Positions 45,443 through 54,963 of a DNA stretch of 64,000 nucleotides are shown in pieces. The stretch's first letter is position 1; every line of letters starts with the position of its first letter. The position numbers and the translations under genes were made by a program. This DNA comes from Rhizobium mesosinicum (GTDB lineage: Bacteria > Pseudomonadota > Alphaproteobacteria > Rhizobiales > Rhizobiaceae). Under the pieces are notes generated by a model, which was not told the origin of the DNA, searched no databases, and saw only the letters and a program-made list of their open reading frames with translations. The stretch spans positions 248,001 to 312,000 of the forward strand of contig NZ_JAEUAK010000005.1 in the NCBI RefSeq assembly GCF_019511345.1, in the 5' to 3' direction.

Positions 45443-46068
45443 CGGATTTTTCGCTGATCGAAACGCTACGTTGGCAACCGGACGAAGGATTCATTCGCCT
45501 GCGCCTTCATCTCGCCCGCCTCTCCCGCTCCGCCCGCCGCACCGGTTTTCCCGAGCCGAGAGATGTGGTCGCGAGACTGGAAGACGCGGTAAGGGATGAC
45601 AAGGAGCCGCGCCGTGTCAGGCTGACTTTCGACGGCCAGGGCCGGATCGATATTGCCACCGCGCCTTTCACCCCGCTGCCGCAAGACGCAGTCTGGAAAC
45701 TCCGTATCGCCAGCACGCGTCTCGATTCCACCGACAAGCTGCTGCGTATCAAGACCACATGCCGGGCCGTGTATGAAGCGGCGCGCGCCGAGTTCACGCC
45801 GCAGCAAGCAGATGAAGTCATCCTGCTCAACGAACGGCAGGACGTCTGCGAGGGAACCATCACGTCAGTCTTCCTTGATGACGGTTCCGGCATTCTCAGA
45901 ACGCCGCCGATCTCCTGCGGCCTGCTTGCGGGCGTGCTGCGCACCGACCTCATCTGCCAGCGCAAGGCCCGCGTCGGTCGCATCACATCAGATGATCTGG
46001 ACAAGGGTACGCTATACGTTGGAAATTCGCTGCGCGGCCTGATCCGCGCCACGCTGCAAAAGGACTGA
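45439..46068 (+). CDS. Aminotransferase class IV, probable aminodeoxychorismate lyase
   Basis: A 209-residue fold-type IV PLP protein from ATG 45439 (MTDFSLIETLRWQPDEGFIR), the start fixed by the ATGA overlap with pabB. It shows RLHLARLSRSARRTGF, the PLP lysine in LLRIKTTCRAVYEAA, DEVILLNERQDVCEGTITSV and ISCGLLAGVLR. Pairing with pabB indicates release of p-aminobenzoate and pyruvate (PabC activity). It is short compared with BCAT-type relatives, and I infer PabC function from context. Confidence 0.87.
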   Translation: MTDFSLIETLRWQPDEGFIRLRLHLARLSRSARRTGFPEPRDVVARLEDAVRDDKEPRRVRLTFDGQGRIDIATAPFTPLPQDAVWKLRIASTRLDSTDKLLRIKTTCRAVYEAARAEFTPQQADEVILLNERQDVCEGTITSVFLDDGSGILRTPPISCGLLAGVLRTDLICQRKARVGRITSDDLDKGTLYVGNSLRGLIRATLQKD

Positions 46069-46070
46069 CC

Positions 46071-46355
46071 ATGCTGATCCTCTCCCTGACCTATGTGAAG
46101 CCGAACGAGGAGGCCGACAAGCACATGGAGCCGCATATGGCCTGGGTAAAGGAAGGCTACGCAAAGGGATGGTTTCTTGCTTCCGGACGCAAGGTCCCCC
46201 GCACCGGCGGTGTTATTCTCGCTGTCGGCGACCGCGCCGATATTGAAGCCTATGTCGCAGCCGACCCTTTCATCATCCATGGTGTTGCCGAATATGACAT
46301 CATGGAAGTCGCGTTGACGACAGTGACGGAAGGGCTGGAGGCTCTGAAGCGCTGA
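46071..46355 (+). CDS. YciI-family protein
   Basis: A 94-residue ferredoxin-like protein, MLILSLTYVKPNEEADKHME, PHMAWVKEGYAKGWFLASGR, and DPFIIHGVAEYDIMEV near the end. The conserved histidine near the N-terminal half and the DPF...GVA pattern are those of YciI (EthD-like dimer). Its role is unknown. It starts 2 bases after the aminotransferase stop, so it belongs to the pabB-pabC transcript. Confidence 0.88.
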   Translation: MLILSLTYVKPNEEADKHMEPHMAWVKEGYAKGWFLASGRKVPRTGGVILAVGDRADIEAYVAADPFIIHGVAEYDIMEVALTTVTEGLEALKR

Positions 46356-46510
46356 GCATTTTGCAGCCTCGATATTTAACCTTTGCAGGGGAACGCTCTT
46401 TATTGTGACGCCATTTTGTGGTTAGAGCCGGTCACTTCGCGAGCTTCGCGGCATTTTCATATGAATTCTTTAGGCTGACGGCCTTCGTTCCCTTCCAATA
46501 GGAGAAAAGA

Positions 46511-47956
46511 ATGACGGAACAGAACTATCCGGTATATGGCGAAATTACCGGTCCGATCGTCATGATCGGCTTTGGCTCCATCGGCCGAGGCACGCTGCCC
46601 CTGATCGAGCGCCACTTCAAATTCGACAAGAGCCGGATGGTCGTCATCGACCCGCGCACGGATGATGCCCACATTCTGGAAAAGCACGGTGTCAAGCACA
46701 TCCAGGCGTATGTGACGAAGGACAACTACAAGGAGCTGCTGAAGCCGCTGCTGACCGAAGGCGAAGGGCAGGGCTTCTGCGTCAACCTCTCGGTCGACAC
46801 CTCCTCGCTCGACATCATCAAGCTCTGCCGCAAGCTCGACGTGCTCTATATCGATACCGTCGTCGAGCCTTGGCTCGGTTTCTATTTCGATAAGGACATG
46901 AAGAACGAGGAGCGTACCAACTACGCGCTGCGCGAAACCGTTCGCAAGGAAAAGGCCAAGAACCCTGGCGGCACCACTGCCGTTTCCACCTGCGGCGCAA
47001 ACCCAGGGATGGTCTCCTGGTTCGTCAAGCAGGGGCTTTTGAACCTCGCCCGTGATATGGGCCTGAAGTTCGATGAGCCGGGCCAGGACGACCGCGAAGA
47101 ATGGGCAAAGCTCATGAAGAAGGTCGGCGTCAAGGGCATCCACATTGCCGAACGTGATACCCAGCGCACCATCCATCCGAAGCCGCTCAACGTTTTCTGG
47201 AACACCTGGTCGGTCGAAGGCTTCATCTCCGAGGGCCTGCAGCCGGCGGAACTCGGCTGGGGCACCCACGAAAACTGGATGCCGAAAAACGCCAAGAAGC
47301 ACAAGAAAGGCTCCAAGGCCGCCATCTTCCTGGAGCAGCCTGGCGCCAATACCCGCGTGCGCACCTGGTGCCCGACGCCCGGGCCGCAATACGGTTTTCT
47401 CGTCACTCATAACGAGTCGATCTCGATTGCCGACTTCTTCACGGTCAGAGACAAGGATGGCGACGTCACCTACCGCCCGACCTGCCACTATGCCTATCAT
47501 CCGGCCAATGACGCAGTTCTCTCACTGCATGAGATGTTCGGCAACGGCGGCAGGCCGCAGCCGGTCCTGCACGTTCTCGACGAGAACGAACTGGTGGACG
47601 GCGTCGATGAACTCGGCGTGCTGCTCTACGGCCATGACAAGAACGCCTACTGGTACGGTTCGCGCCTGTCGCTGGAAGAAACCCGTCGCATCGCCCCCTA
47701 CCAGAATGCAACCGGCCTGCAGGTGACTTCTGCCGTTCTGGCCGGAATGGTCTGGGCCCTTGAAAACCCAAAGGCCGGCATCGTCGAAGCCGACGAGATG
47801 GATTACAAGCGCTGCCTCGAAGTCCAGCTGCCCTATCTCGGCCCGGTCGAAGGCCATTACACCGACTGGACCCCGCTCGACGGTCGTCCGGGCCTGTTCC
47901 CGGAAGACATCGACACCAAGGATCCGTGGCAGTTCAAGAACATCCTGGTTCGCTGA
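46511..47956 (+). CDS. hss: Homospermidine synthase
   Basis: A 481-residue enzyme with an N-terminal Rossmann NAD site (GPIVMIGFGSIGRGTLPLIE) followed by LVSTCGANPGMVSWFV-type and NTWSVEGFISEGLQPAELGW segments typical of bacterial homospermidine synthase. It makes sym-homospermidine from putrescine with NAD, the main long polyamine of rhizobia. AGGAG precedes the ATG, and the 155-base upstream gap has no recognisable riboswitch. It is full length, with a terminator at 47979. Confidence 0.96.
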   Translation: MTEQNYPVYGEITGPIVMIGFGSIGRGTLPLIERHFKFDKSRMVVIDPRTDDAHILEKHGVKHIQAYVTKDNYKELLKPLLTEGEGQGFCVNLSVDTSSLDIIKLCRKLDVLYIDTVVEPWLGFYFDKDMKNEERTNYALRETVRKEKAKNPGGTTAVSTCGANPGMVSWFVKQGLLNLARDMGLKFDEPGQDDREEWAKLMKKVGVKGIHIAERDTQRTIHPKPLNVFWNTWSVEGFISEGLQPAELGWGTHENWMPKNAKKHKKGSKAAIFLEQPGANTRVRTWCPTPGPQYGFLVTHNESISIADFFTVRDKDGDVTYRPTCHYAYHPANDAVLSLHEMFGNGGRPQPVLHVLDENELVDGVDELGVLLYGHDKNAYWYGSRLSLEETRRIAPYQNATGLQVTSAVLAGMVWALENPKAGIVEADEMDYKRCLEVQLPYLGPVEGHYTDWTPLDGRPGLFPEDIDTKDPWQFKNILVR

Positions 47957-47978
47957 TTCCTGCCTGATGCTTTCGAAG

Positions 47979-48005
47979 ATGCCCGCTGTTAGGCGGGCAT
48001 TTTTG
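47979..48005 (+). terminator. Intrinsic terminator after hss
   Basis: ATGCCCGC at 47979-47986 pairs with GCGGGCAT at 47993-48000 over a six-base loop, followed by TTTTG. It lies 22 bases after the hss stop. Confidence 0.92.
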
Positions 48006-48127
48006 TAACGCCTGCTGTCTAAATGCCGACAGACTCCCGTCGAAGGCTTGCCTTCGCGGAAGGCCCGCGCCATGTTTTTGGCGGACTGTCGCGGACAGCT
48101 TCCGCCTAGATTCGCCGGAGAAGTCTT

Positions 48128-48496
48128 ATGAAAATAAAAACTGGTCTCGTTCTTGCGGTTGCATCGGCAGCGCTTGCCGCCTGCGTTTCCTCCGGCCCGC
48201 GCCCGCTCCCAACCGCATCGGCGCCCGCTCCTGCTGGTGTCGAAGGAAACTGGGCCGATCCGAACGGCATCGTCTCCACCTTCCAGGCTGGCACCTTTAC
48301 GACGCGTACGACCGACAGCAACCAGCTTCTGGCCTCCGGCACCTATACCAATACCTCGCCCACGCTGGTGGAAATCAACATGACCTCGCTGGTTCGCAAC
48401 AAGCAGTCGAAAGTCAATTGCGCGCTCGTCACGACGAGCCAGCTGAACTGCACCTCGGACGCCGGCGCACAGTTCGTTCTGACCCGCCGCAGCTGA
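48128..48496 (+). CDS. omp10: Omp10-type outer membrane lipoprotein
   Basis: A 122-residue lipoprotein. A signal peptide ends in the lipobox LAAC (Cys19), then a Pro/Ala-rich spacer, then [55 protein letters not shown] and [16 protein letters not shown]. The pattern closely matches Brucella Omp10. It is anchored in the outer membrane with a small beta-rich mature domain; the cysteine pair probably forms a disulfide. GGAG lies upstream. Its own transcript seems likely. Confidence 0.92.
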   Translation: MKIKTGLVLAVASAALAACVSSGPRPLPTASAPAPAGVEGNWADPNGIVSTFQAGTFTTRTTDSNQLLASGTYTNTSPTLVEINMTSLVRNKQSKVNCALVTTSQLNCTSDAGAQFVLTRRS

Positions 48497-48761
48497 AAAG
48501 AACAGATGGGGTAAAGGCTAAGCACCCACGCGGCTTTCGCCGGTTACCCCGTCCTGTTGCTCGCAATGCCGCTTGCAGCGGCGATAGCAATCCGGCTTTT
48601 TTGCCCGGCTCCCCTTGGAAAGCAACTCTCCTGGCCCAGCTTTCCCTTGCGGCGGTGCATCGTCCGATGGAACATCCGCATGCCGGAAAACCGCTCCGGC
48701 TGACTATGGAAGGGGCCGGCGAGGATCAGGGGGATCTTCGCCCTTAATCAGGAGAACAGGG

Positions 48762-50681
48762 ATGACGAAGTCTTTCAGCTTCGGTCTTTTGACCGCGTCC
48801 ATGCTGGCGCTCAGCGCGGGCGCCGCTTTCGCGGATTACGAACTCAACATTCTTCATATCAACGATTTCCACTCACGTATTGAATCGATCAACAAGTTCG
48901 ACTCCACCTGCTCGGCCGAGGAAGAAGGCAAGAACGAATGCTTCGGCGGCGCCGCCCGCCTGAAGACCGCCATCGACCAGCGCCGTCAGGCTCTGACGGG
49001 CAAGAACGTGTTGCTGCTCAACGCCGGCGACAATTTCCAGGGCTCGCTGTTCTACACTACCTATAAGGGCGCGGCTGAAGCCGAGATGCTGAACCTCATG
49101 AAGTTCGACGCCATGACGGTTGGCAATCATGAATTCGACGACAGCGAAGATGGGCTCGCAACCTTCCTCGACAAGGTGCAGTTCCCTGTCGTAACCGCGA
49201 ACGTCAAGGCGACAGCTGCTTCCAAGCTCGGTGACCGCGTCAAGCCTTCCCTCGTACTTGATGTCAGCGGCCAGAAGATCGGTATCGTCGGTGCCGTCAC
49301 CAATGACACACCCGAACTCTCCTCGCCCGGCCCGAACGTGACAATTGCCGATGATGTCCGGAGCATCACGGCAGAGGTCGAGAAACTGAAGGGCGAAGGT
49401 GTCAACAAGATCATTGCGCTGACGCATGTCGGCTACCCGCGCGATCTCGCCATGATCGCCAAGATCCCCGATGTCGACGTGGTCGTCGGCGGCCATTCGC
49501 ACAGCCTGCTGTCGAACACCGATCCGAAGGCGGAAGGTCCTTATCCGACAATGGTCGACAATCCCGGCGGCTATAAAGTGCCGGTAGTGCAGGCAGCTTC
49601 ATATAGCAAGTACCTCGGCGATCTCGTCGTCAATTTCGACGACAACGGCGTCGTCAAGGAAGCCAAGGGCGATCCGATCCTAATCGATTCCACCTTCACG
49701 CCGGACCAGGCTGTCGCCGCGCGCATCGTCGAACTGGCAAAGCCGATCGAAGAGCTGCGCAAGAAGGTGATCGGCTCCTCGGAAGGCCCGATCGAGGGCG
49801 ACCGCAAGGTCTGCCGCGTCAAGGAATGCTCGATGGGTAATCTGGTGGCTGATGCCATCCTTGACCGCGCCAAGAACCAGGGCGTGACCATTGCCATCCA
49901 GAACGGCGGCGGCCTGCGCGCCTCCATCGATGGCGGCGACGTCACCCAGGGCGAAGTCATCACCGTGCTGCCCTTCCAGAACACGCTCGCAACCTTCCAG
50001 CTGACCGGCGCCGATATCGTCAAAGCGCTCGAAAACGGCGTCAGCCAGATCGACCAGGGCGCCGGCCGTTTCCCGCAGGTCGCCGGTCTGAAATTCACCT
50101 TCGACCAGTCGAAGCCGGTTGGCAGCCGCGTCAGTGACGTCCTCGTCAAGGACGGGGACAATTTCGTGCCGATCGACAATGCCAAGACCTATGGCGTCGC
50201 CACCAACAACTTCATGCGAGCCGGCGGCGATGGCTATGTTGCCTTCAAAGACGGCCAGAATGCCTATGACTTCGGTCCGGACCTGGCCGACGTGACAGCC
50301 CAATATATCGCGGCGCATTCGCCCTATAAGCCTTATACGGACGGCCGTATCACCGAAATTGCGCAGGCGGCACCTGCTCCCTCCGCAGAGCAGGCTCCTG
50401 CAGCCCCTGCACCCGCGGCACCGGCTCCATCTGCCGAACCGACCCCAGCTCCTGCAGCACCAGCCCCGGCGGCTCCCGCTCCAGCAGTTGAACCTGCCCC
50501 GGCAGCCTCCGCACCGGCCACGCCCTCGACCCACGTCATCGTTGCCGGCGATACGTTCTGGGATCTTGCCAAGACCTTCTATGGCGACGGCGCCGAATGG
50601 CACAAATTGTCGGAAGCCAATGGCAGCCCGAACCCGCGCCATCTGCGGATCGGCGAGGAAATCCAGGTTCCCGCCAAGTAA
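48762..50681 (+). CDS. Periplasmic 5'-nucleotidase/UshA-type phosphoesterase with C-terminal LysM
   Basis: About 639 residues from ATG 48762 (AGGAGA upstream), with signal peptide MTKSFSFGLLTASMLALSAG. The metallophosphatase domain shows NILHINDFHSR, LNAGDNFQGS, GNHEFDDSEDGL and GGHSHSLL; the nucleotide-binding C-domain shows RVKECSMGNLVADAILDRAK, NGGGLRASI and GGDGYVAF. A 60-residue Pro/Ala linker leads to a LysM domain (HVIVAGDTFWDLAKTFYGDG). It dephosphorylates extracellular nucleotides; LysM should hold it on peptidoglycan. The fusion is uncommon outside rhizobia and relatives. Confidence 0.93.
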   Translation: MTKSFSFGLLTASMLALSAGAAFADYELNILHINDFHSRIESINKFDSTCSAEEEGKNECFGGAARLKTAIDQRRQALTGKNVLLLNAGDNFQGSLFYTTYKGAAEAEMLNLMKFDAMTVGNHEFDDSEDGLATFLDKVQFPVVTANVKATAASKLGDRVKPSLVLDVSGQKIGIVGAVTNDTPELSSPGPNVTIADDVRSITAEVEKLKGEGVNKIIALTHVGYPRDLAMIAKIPDVDVVVGGHSHSLLSNTDPKAEGPYPTMVDNPGGYKVPVVQAASYSKYLGDLVVNFDDNGVVKEAKGDPILIDSTFTPDQAVAARIVELAKPIEELRKKVIGSSEGPIEGDRKVCRVKECSMGNLVADAILDRAKNQGVTIAIQNGGGLRASIDGGDVTQGEVITVLPFQNTLATFQLTGADIVKALENGVSQIDQGAGRFPQVAGLKFTFDQSKPVGSRVSDVLVKDGDNFVPIDNAKTYGVATNNFMRAGGDGYVAFKDGQNAYDFGPDLADVTAQYIAAHSPYKPYTDGRITEIAQAAPAPSAEQAPAAPAPAAPAPSAEPTPAPAAPAPAAPAPAVEPAPAASAPATPSTHVIVAGDTFWDLAKTFYGDGAEWHKLSEANGSPNPRHLRIGEEIQVPAK

Positions 50682-50703
50682 GACGATTTGTCCCGATCAT
50701 CAG

Positions 50704-50736
50704 AGCCGGTCCGGGGTTCCCCGGGCCGGCTTTTCT
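50704..50736 (+). terminator. Intrinsic terminator after the 5'-nucleotidase gene
   Basis: A 12-base-pair stem (GCCGGTCCGGGG at 50705-50716 with CCCCGGGCCGGC at 50719-50730, one G-T pair) is followed by TTTTCTT, 23 bases after the stop. Confidence 0.9.
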
Positions 50737-50807
50737 TCCTATAGGGTGAACCGTGACCGGCCGGCTGTTTATGAGCCGGCGAGGCACGAAAGCGCGTTGG
50801 GGCCAGA

Positions 50808-51839
50808 ATGACAGATACTTCACTCCGCCCGGCGGATCATCCCGCCGTCAAGTTCGGCAAGGTTGGCGTCCTGCTGGTCAATCTCGGCACGCCTGACGGC
50901 ACCGATTACACGTCCATGCGCCGCTATTTGCGCGAATTCCTGACCGACAAACGCGTCATCGAATGGTCGCCCTGGAAGTGGTACCCGATCCTGTTCGGCA
51001 TCGTCCTCAACACGCGCCCGCAGAAAGTGGGAAAGGCCTATGAGACGATCTGGAACAAGGACCTGAATGAAAGCTGGCTGCGCACCTATACCCGCAACCA
51101 ATCGGACTTCATGGCCGAACGGCTGCGCGACCTGCCACACGTTAAGGTCGATTGGGCGATGCGCTACGGCACCCCTTCGATCCCCTCGCGCATCGAAGCG
51201 CTGAAAGATGCAGGCTGCGACCGCATCCTGCTCTTCCCACTCTATCCGCAATATGCGGCCGCCACCACCGCGACCGTCAATGACAAGGCCTTTCAGAAGC
51301 TGCTCACCATGCGCTGGCAGCCGGCATTGCGCACTGTCCCTGACTACCATGACGATGAGACCTATATCGAAGCGCTCGCCAGATCCGTCGAACGGCATCT
51401 TGCCACCCTCGACTGGAAACCGGAGATGCTGCTCGCCTCCTTCCATGGCATTCCGCTCTCCTATTTCCAGCAGGGCGATCCCTATTACTGCCAGTGCCAG
51501 AAGACCGGCCGCCTGCTGCGCGAGCGCCTCGGGCTGACGAAGGAAAACTTCATGGTCACCTTCCAGTCCCGCTTCGGACCGGAGGAATGGCTGCAGCCCT
51601 ATACTGACAAGACCGTCGAGAAGCTGGCACAGGACGGGGTCAAGCGTATCGCCGTCATGAATCCTGGCTTCGTTTCCGACTGTCTGGAGACGCTGGAAGA
51701 GATTGCCGAACAGGCCGCCGATTCTTTCAAGCACAACGGCGGCGAGCAGTTCACGCATATTCCCTGCTTGAATGACAGCGAGAACGGCATGCAGGTGCTG
51801 GAAAAAGTCGTGCGCCGTGAGCTGCTGGGCTGGGCATGA
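50808..51839 (+). CDS. hemH: Ferrochelatase
   Basis: A 343-residue enzyme: KVGVLLVNLGTPDGTDYTSM, RRYLREFLTDKRVIEWSPWK, VDWAMRYGTPSIPSRIEALK, ILLFPLYPQYAAATTATVND, LLASFHGIPLSYFQQGDPYY (catalytic His), FQSRFGPEEWLQPYTDKTVE and MNPGFVSDCLETLEEIAEQA. It inserts iron into protoporphyrin IX at the inner membrane, the last heme step. It is a single gene with a GGGG ribosome site. A 13-bp hairpin follows the stop. Confidence 0.98.
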   Translation: MTDTSLRPADHPAVKFGKVGVLLVNLGTPDGTDYTSMRRYLREFLTDKRVIEWSPWKWYPILFGIVLNTRPQKVGKAYETIWNKDLNESWLRTYTRNQSDFMAERLRDLPHVKVDWAMRYGTPSIPSRIEALKDAGCDRILLFPLYPQYAAATTATVNDKAFQKLLTMRWQPALRTVPDYHDDETYIEALARSVERHLATLDWKPEMLLASFHGIPLSYFQQGDPYYCQCQKTGRLLRERLGLTKENFMVTFQSRFGPEEWLQPYTDKTVEKLAQDGVKRIAVMNPGFVSDCLETLEEIAEQAADSFKHNGGEQFTHIPCLNDSENGMQVLEKVVRRELLGWA

Positions 51840-51842
51840 CAG

Positions 51843-51871
51843 GCAGGGCGCCAGATTTTCTGGCGTCCTGC
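51843..51871 (+). terminator. Hairpin after hemH
   Basis: GCAGGGCGCCAGA at 51843-51855 pairs with TCTGGCGTCCTGC at 51859-51871 (one G-T pair). There is no T-run after it, so it may be a 3'-end stabiliser or factor-dependent terminator. Confidence 0.6.
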
Positions 51872-51992
51872 AATAGATAAAAACGTCCCGCGCACCAGAT
51901 CTGAGGAATGGCCGATAGGCGATCGCGATCGCGTCAGAGGCGCGATTGCCGCCCGGAGTTTCGCGGCTGCTTTTTTGATCCGGGCGTACTTT

Positions 51993-52256
51993 ATGATTTC
52001 GGGTTCCAGAAAATTGATTGTCCTCGCCTGCCTGCTCGTCATTGCAGGTGGCGCTTATCTCGCGTGGGAGCACTATCAGCGGGTCTATGCCAACGCTCCT
52101 CCCAAAGGCATTGTCGGTCAGGTCGCATGTCAGCTTCGCCTCCACGATGTCAAAACCAGCAATCCGAAGCTGGACGACCAGCCGTTTCTCACCAATTGCC
52201 TGATGGGCGGCTACATCACAAAGAGCGACCTGGACGATGCCGGCCTATCACCCTGA
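51993..52256 (+). CDS. Small membrane-anchored hypothetical protein
   Basis: An 87-residue protein from ATG 51993; a TTG 18 bases upstream is a weaker choice. One N-terminal membrane helix (KLIVLACLLVIAGGAYLAWE) is followed by a short periplasmic part with two cysteines (GQVACQLRLHD, FLTNCLMGGY) that could form a disulfide. I do not recognise a family. It lies 83 bases upstream of the SPFH gene on the same strand. The codon use is normal for the genome. Confidence 0.55.
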   Translation: MISGSRKLIVLACLLVIAGGAYLAWEHYQRVYANAPPKGIVGQVACQLRLHDVKTSNPKLDDQPFLTNCLMGGYITKSDLDDAGLSP

Positions 52257-52339
52257 TTTGACAGGCGAGGCTGTCATTCCTTCCTTGCAAAGAACGTGCT
52301 AACTCACCACGTCAGGTAGGTGGGCCCAGGGAGGAATAC

Positions 52340-53365
52340 ATGCTGCTCGGCGGCTTCGATATCGTCGTGATCGTATTGGTGGTTTTTGTCATCCTGGTGC
52401 TCTTTGCAGGCATCAAGACGGTTCCGCAGGGCTACCGTTATACGATCGAGCGTTTCGGCCGCTATACGCGCACGCTGGAACCCGGCCTGAACCTGATTAC
52501 CCCTTTCATCGAACGCGTCGGCGCCAGGATGAACGTGATGGAGCAGGTGCTGAACGTACCGACCCAAGAGGTGATTACCAAGGACAATGCCTCGGTCTCG
52601 GCCGATGCCGTGTCCTTCTTCCAGGTGCTGAATGCCGCGCAGGCCGCCTATCAGGTTTCCAACCTGGAAAATGCCATCCTGAATCTCACCATGACCAATA
52701 TTCGATCCGTCATGGGCTCTATGGATCTCGATGAGCTGCTCTCCAATCGTGATGCGATCAACGACCGGCTGCTGCGCGTCGTGGACGAGGCCGTGCAGCC
52801 TTGGGGCATCAAGGTCACCCGCGTCGAGATCAAGGATATCCAGCCGCCGCGCGACCTCGTTGACGCGATGGCCCGCCAGATGAAGGCCGAGCGCGAGAAG
52901 CGCGCCCAGGTGCTGGAGGCCGAAGGCGCGCGCAATGCACAGATCCTGAGAGCCGAAGGCGCCAAGCAGTCCGCCATCCTTCAAGCCGAAGGCCAGCGCG
53001 AAGCCGCCTTCCGCAATGCCGAAGCCCGCGAACGCCTAGCCGAGGCCGAAGCCAAGGCGACGAAGATGGTCTCGGAAGCAATCGCCGCCGGCGACGTCCA
53101 GGCAATCAACTATTTCGTTGCCCAGAAATACACCGAGGCGCTCGCTTCGATCGGCTCGGCACCCAATTCCAAGATCGTCATGATGCCGATGGAGGCTTCT
53201 TCCATTCTCGGCTCGCTTGGCGGCATCGGCGCGATTGCGCGAGAGGTCTTCGGCGAAAACAACAATCCGTCGTCCCCACCGCGTCCGAGTCCAGGTCCTG
53301 TGCGCTCCACCCCGCCGGTCGCTCCGCCTCCGTCCAATCCCTTCAGTCCCAACTCGGAGCGATAA
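52340..53365 (+). CDS. SPFH/band-7 family protein (QmcA-like)
   Basis: A 341-residue stomatin-type protein. An N-terminal membrane helix ([20 protein letters not shown]) is followed by [70 protein letters not shown] and [21 protein letters not shown] coiled coil and a Pro/Ser-rich C-terminus complete it. SPFH proteins form large ring assemblies in the inner membrane, often with NfeD partners, and the nfeD-like gene follows 3 bases downstream. AGGGAGGA precedes the ATG. Confidence 0.94.
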   Translation: MLLGGFDIVVIVLVVFVILVLFAGIKTVPQGYRYTIERFGRYTRTLEPGLNLITPFIERVGARMNVMEQVLNVPTQEVITKDNASVSADAVSFFQVLNAAQAAYQVSNLENAILNLTMTNIRSVMGSMDLDELLSNRDAINDRLLRVVDEAVQPWGIKVTRVEIKDIQPPRDLVDAMARQMKAEREKRAQVLEAEGARNAQILRAEGAKQSAILQAEGQREAAFRNAEARERLAEAEAKATKMVSEAIAAGDVQAINYFVAQKYTEALASIGSAPNSKIVMMPMEASSILGSLGGIGAIAREVFGENNNPSSPPRPSPGPVRSTPPVAPPPSNPFSPNSER

Positions 53366-53368
53366 GCG

Positions 53369-53824
53369 ATGCTGGCGAAAATCGTCGGCGAACTTGGGCC
53401 GTGGAGCTGGTGGGTGGCAGGCCTCGTGCTGCTGGCAGCCGAGATGATCGTGCCGGGCTTCTTCCTGGTCTGGATCGGGCTTGCCGCCCTCGCCGTCGGT
53501 ATTCTGTCACTGCTCTTCTGGGATACCGCCTTCTGGGTTTGGGAGCTCCAGGCGATCCTCTTCGCCATCCTCGCGGTCGCCGCCACGCTCATCGGCCGGC
53601 GGCTGACACTGCGCAACGCCACGACGGACGAGCCGTTCCTCAATCAGCGCGGCGCGAGCCTCGTCGGCCGTACCGCGACACTGCACGAGCCAATCCGCGA
53701 AGGCCGCGGCCGTATTCGTCTCGACGATACGACGTGGCAGGTCATGGGGCCGGATCTTCCGGCCGGAACGCAGGTCAAAGTGGTTTCGAGCAACGGCCGC
53801 GACCTGACGGTCGAGCCAACCTGA
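53369..53824 (+). CDS. NfeD-family membrane protein (NfeD1b type)
   Basis: A 151-residue protein. Two or three membrane helices (WWVAGLVLLAAEMIVPGFFL, VWIGLAALAVGILSLLFW, LQAILFAILAVAATLIGRRL) are followed by a C-terminal OB fold (LVGRTATLHEPIREGRGRIR, WQVMGPDLPAGTQVKVV). It lacks the serine protease domain of long NfeD. Short NfeD proteins partner with SPFH proteins, as the operon here shows. Its TGA directly abuts the stop of the convergent kdsD gene. Confidence 0.93.
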   Translation: MLAKIVGELGPWSWWVAGLVLLAAEMIVPGFFLVWIGLAALAVGILSLLFWDTAFWVWELQAILFAILAVAATLIGRRLTLRNATTDEPFLNQRGASLVGRTATLHEPIREGRGRIRLDDTTWQVMGPDLPAGTQVKVVSSNGRDLTVEPT

Positions 53825-54820
53825 TCAGGCAACGCCGATCCTCAAGAGATCGTGGAAGTGAACGAGCCCGATCGGCCGCTGCTCGTCGTCGACGACGATA
53901 AGAGCGCCGATCTTGTATTGCTCGAGCAGCGCCAGGGCCGCCGTCGCCAGTATCGTCGGCCTGACCGTCTTCGGCGCGCGCGTCATGATGTCGTCGACCG
54001 TCAGCTCCGCGAGATTGCGGTTGAGGTTGCGGGACATGTCACCATCAGTGACGATGCCGCAAAGCCGGCCCTCCGCATCCAACACGCCGACACAGCCGAA
54101 ATGCTTGTGCGACAGTACCTTGATCGCGTCTGGCACGGAGGTACCGTTTACGACCAGCGGCAGGCGGTCACCGGTATGCATGATGTCTGCAACATGCATC
54201 AGGCTCGCGCCCAGCTTGCCGCCGGGATGGAAAACATGGAAATCCGTCGCCGTGAAGCCGCGCGCGTCCAGAAGCGCAATCGCCAGTGCATCACCTAGTG
54301 CAAGCTGCATCATCGTCGACGTGGTTGGCGCCAGCCCGTTGGGACAGGCCTCTTCCTCATTGGGAATCAACAGCGCGATATCTGCAGCCGTCGCCAGCGA
54401 GGACTGCGGGCTGCAGGTCATCGCGATCAGCGGAATGGAAAAACGCCGCGTATAGGAAATGGTACTCTTCAGTTCCGCGCTCTCGCCGCCCTTGGAGATC
54501 GCAAGCACCACATCGTCGCCGGCGATCATGCCGAGGTCGCCGTGATTGGCTTCCGCCGCATGCACGAAAAAAGCGGGCGTCCCCGTTGAAGCGAAGGTGG
54601 CGGCGATCTTCGTTCCGATATGGCCGCTCTTGCCGACGCCGGTCACGATCACCCGGCCGGTATTTTCGCCGATCACCTCCACGGCACGGGTAAAGGGTCC
54701 GGCGAGCCCGTCGTCGAAAGCACGTTCCAACGCCTCGAGGGCGCGTCTTTCGATGCTGACGGTGCGCTTGCCCGACTCCAGCACGCTGTTTTCGACGAGT
54801 TTTACCGCTCTCCTGATCAT
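53825..54820 (-). CDS. kdsD: Arabinose-5-phosphate isomerase (KdsD/KpsF/GutQ family)
   Basis: A 331-residue enzyme with an N-terminal SIS domain (GRVIVTGVGKSGHIGTKIAA, HAAEANHGDLGMIAGDDVVL, AISKGGESAELKSTISYTRR, LALGDALAIALLDARGFTAT) followed by two CBS motifs (ALLEQYKIGALIVVDDEQRP in the second). It isomerises ribulose-5-phosphate to arabinose-5-phosphate, the first step to KDO for lipopolysaccharide. The ribosome site is weak. It is convergent with the SPFH-NfeD pair. Confidence 0.93.
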   Translation of the reverse strand: MIRRAVKLVENSVLESGKRTVSIERRALEALERAFDDGLAGPFTRAVEVIGENTGRVIVTGVGKSGHIGTKIAATFASTGTPAFFVHAAEANHGDLGMIAGDDVVLAISKGGESAELKSTISYTRRFSIPLIAMTCSPQSSLATAADIALLIPNEEEACPNGLAPTTSTMMQLALGDALAIALLDARGFTATDFHVFHPGGKLGASLMHVADIMHTGDRLPLVVNGTSVPDAIKVLSHKHFGCVGVLDAEGRLCGIVTDGDMSRNLNRNLAELTVDDIMTRAPKTVRPTILATAALALLEQYKIGALIVVDDEQRPIGLVHFHDLLRIGVA

Positions 54821-54963
54821 GGCAATGCGTTAGACCTTTTCACTTTGGCTGTCCACCCGACAATATTTCCCATGTATGAACGGGCGGCCCGCACGGCAAC
54901 GAATGGTTAACCACAAGGCTTTACGCTTGGGTAAGACTTCGAAGCATTTCAGGCGCGGATTGA

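Noticed and set aside
53822..53827. TGATCA at the abutting stops of the NfeD-type gene and kdsD as a regulatory palindrome
   Set aside because: It is simply two TGA stop codons on opposite strands with no space between; a six-base palindrome is expected from that.
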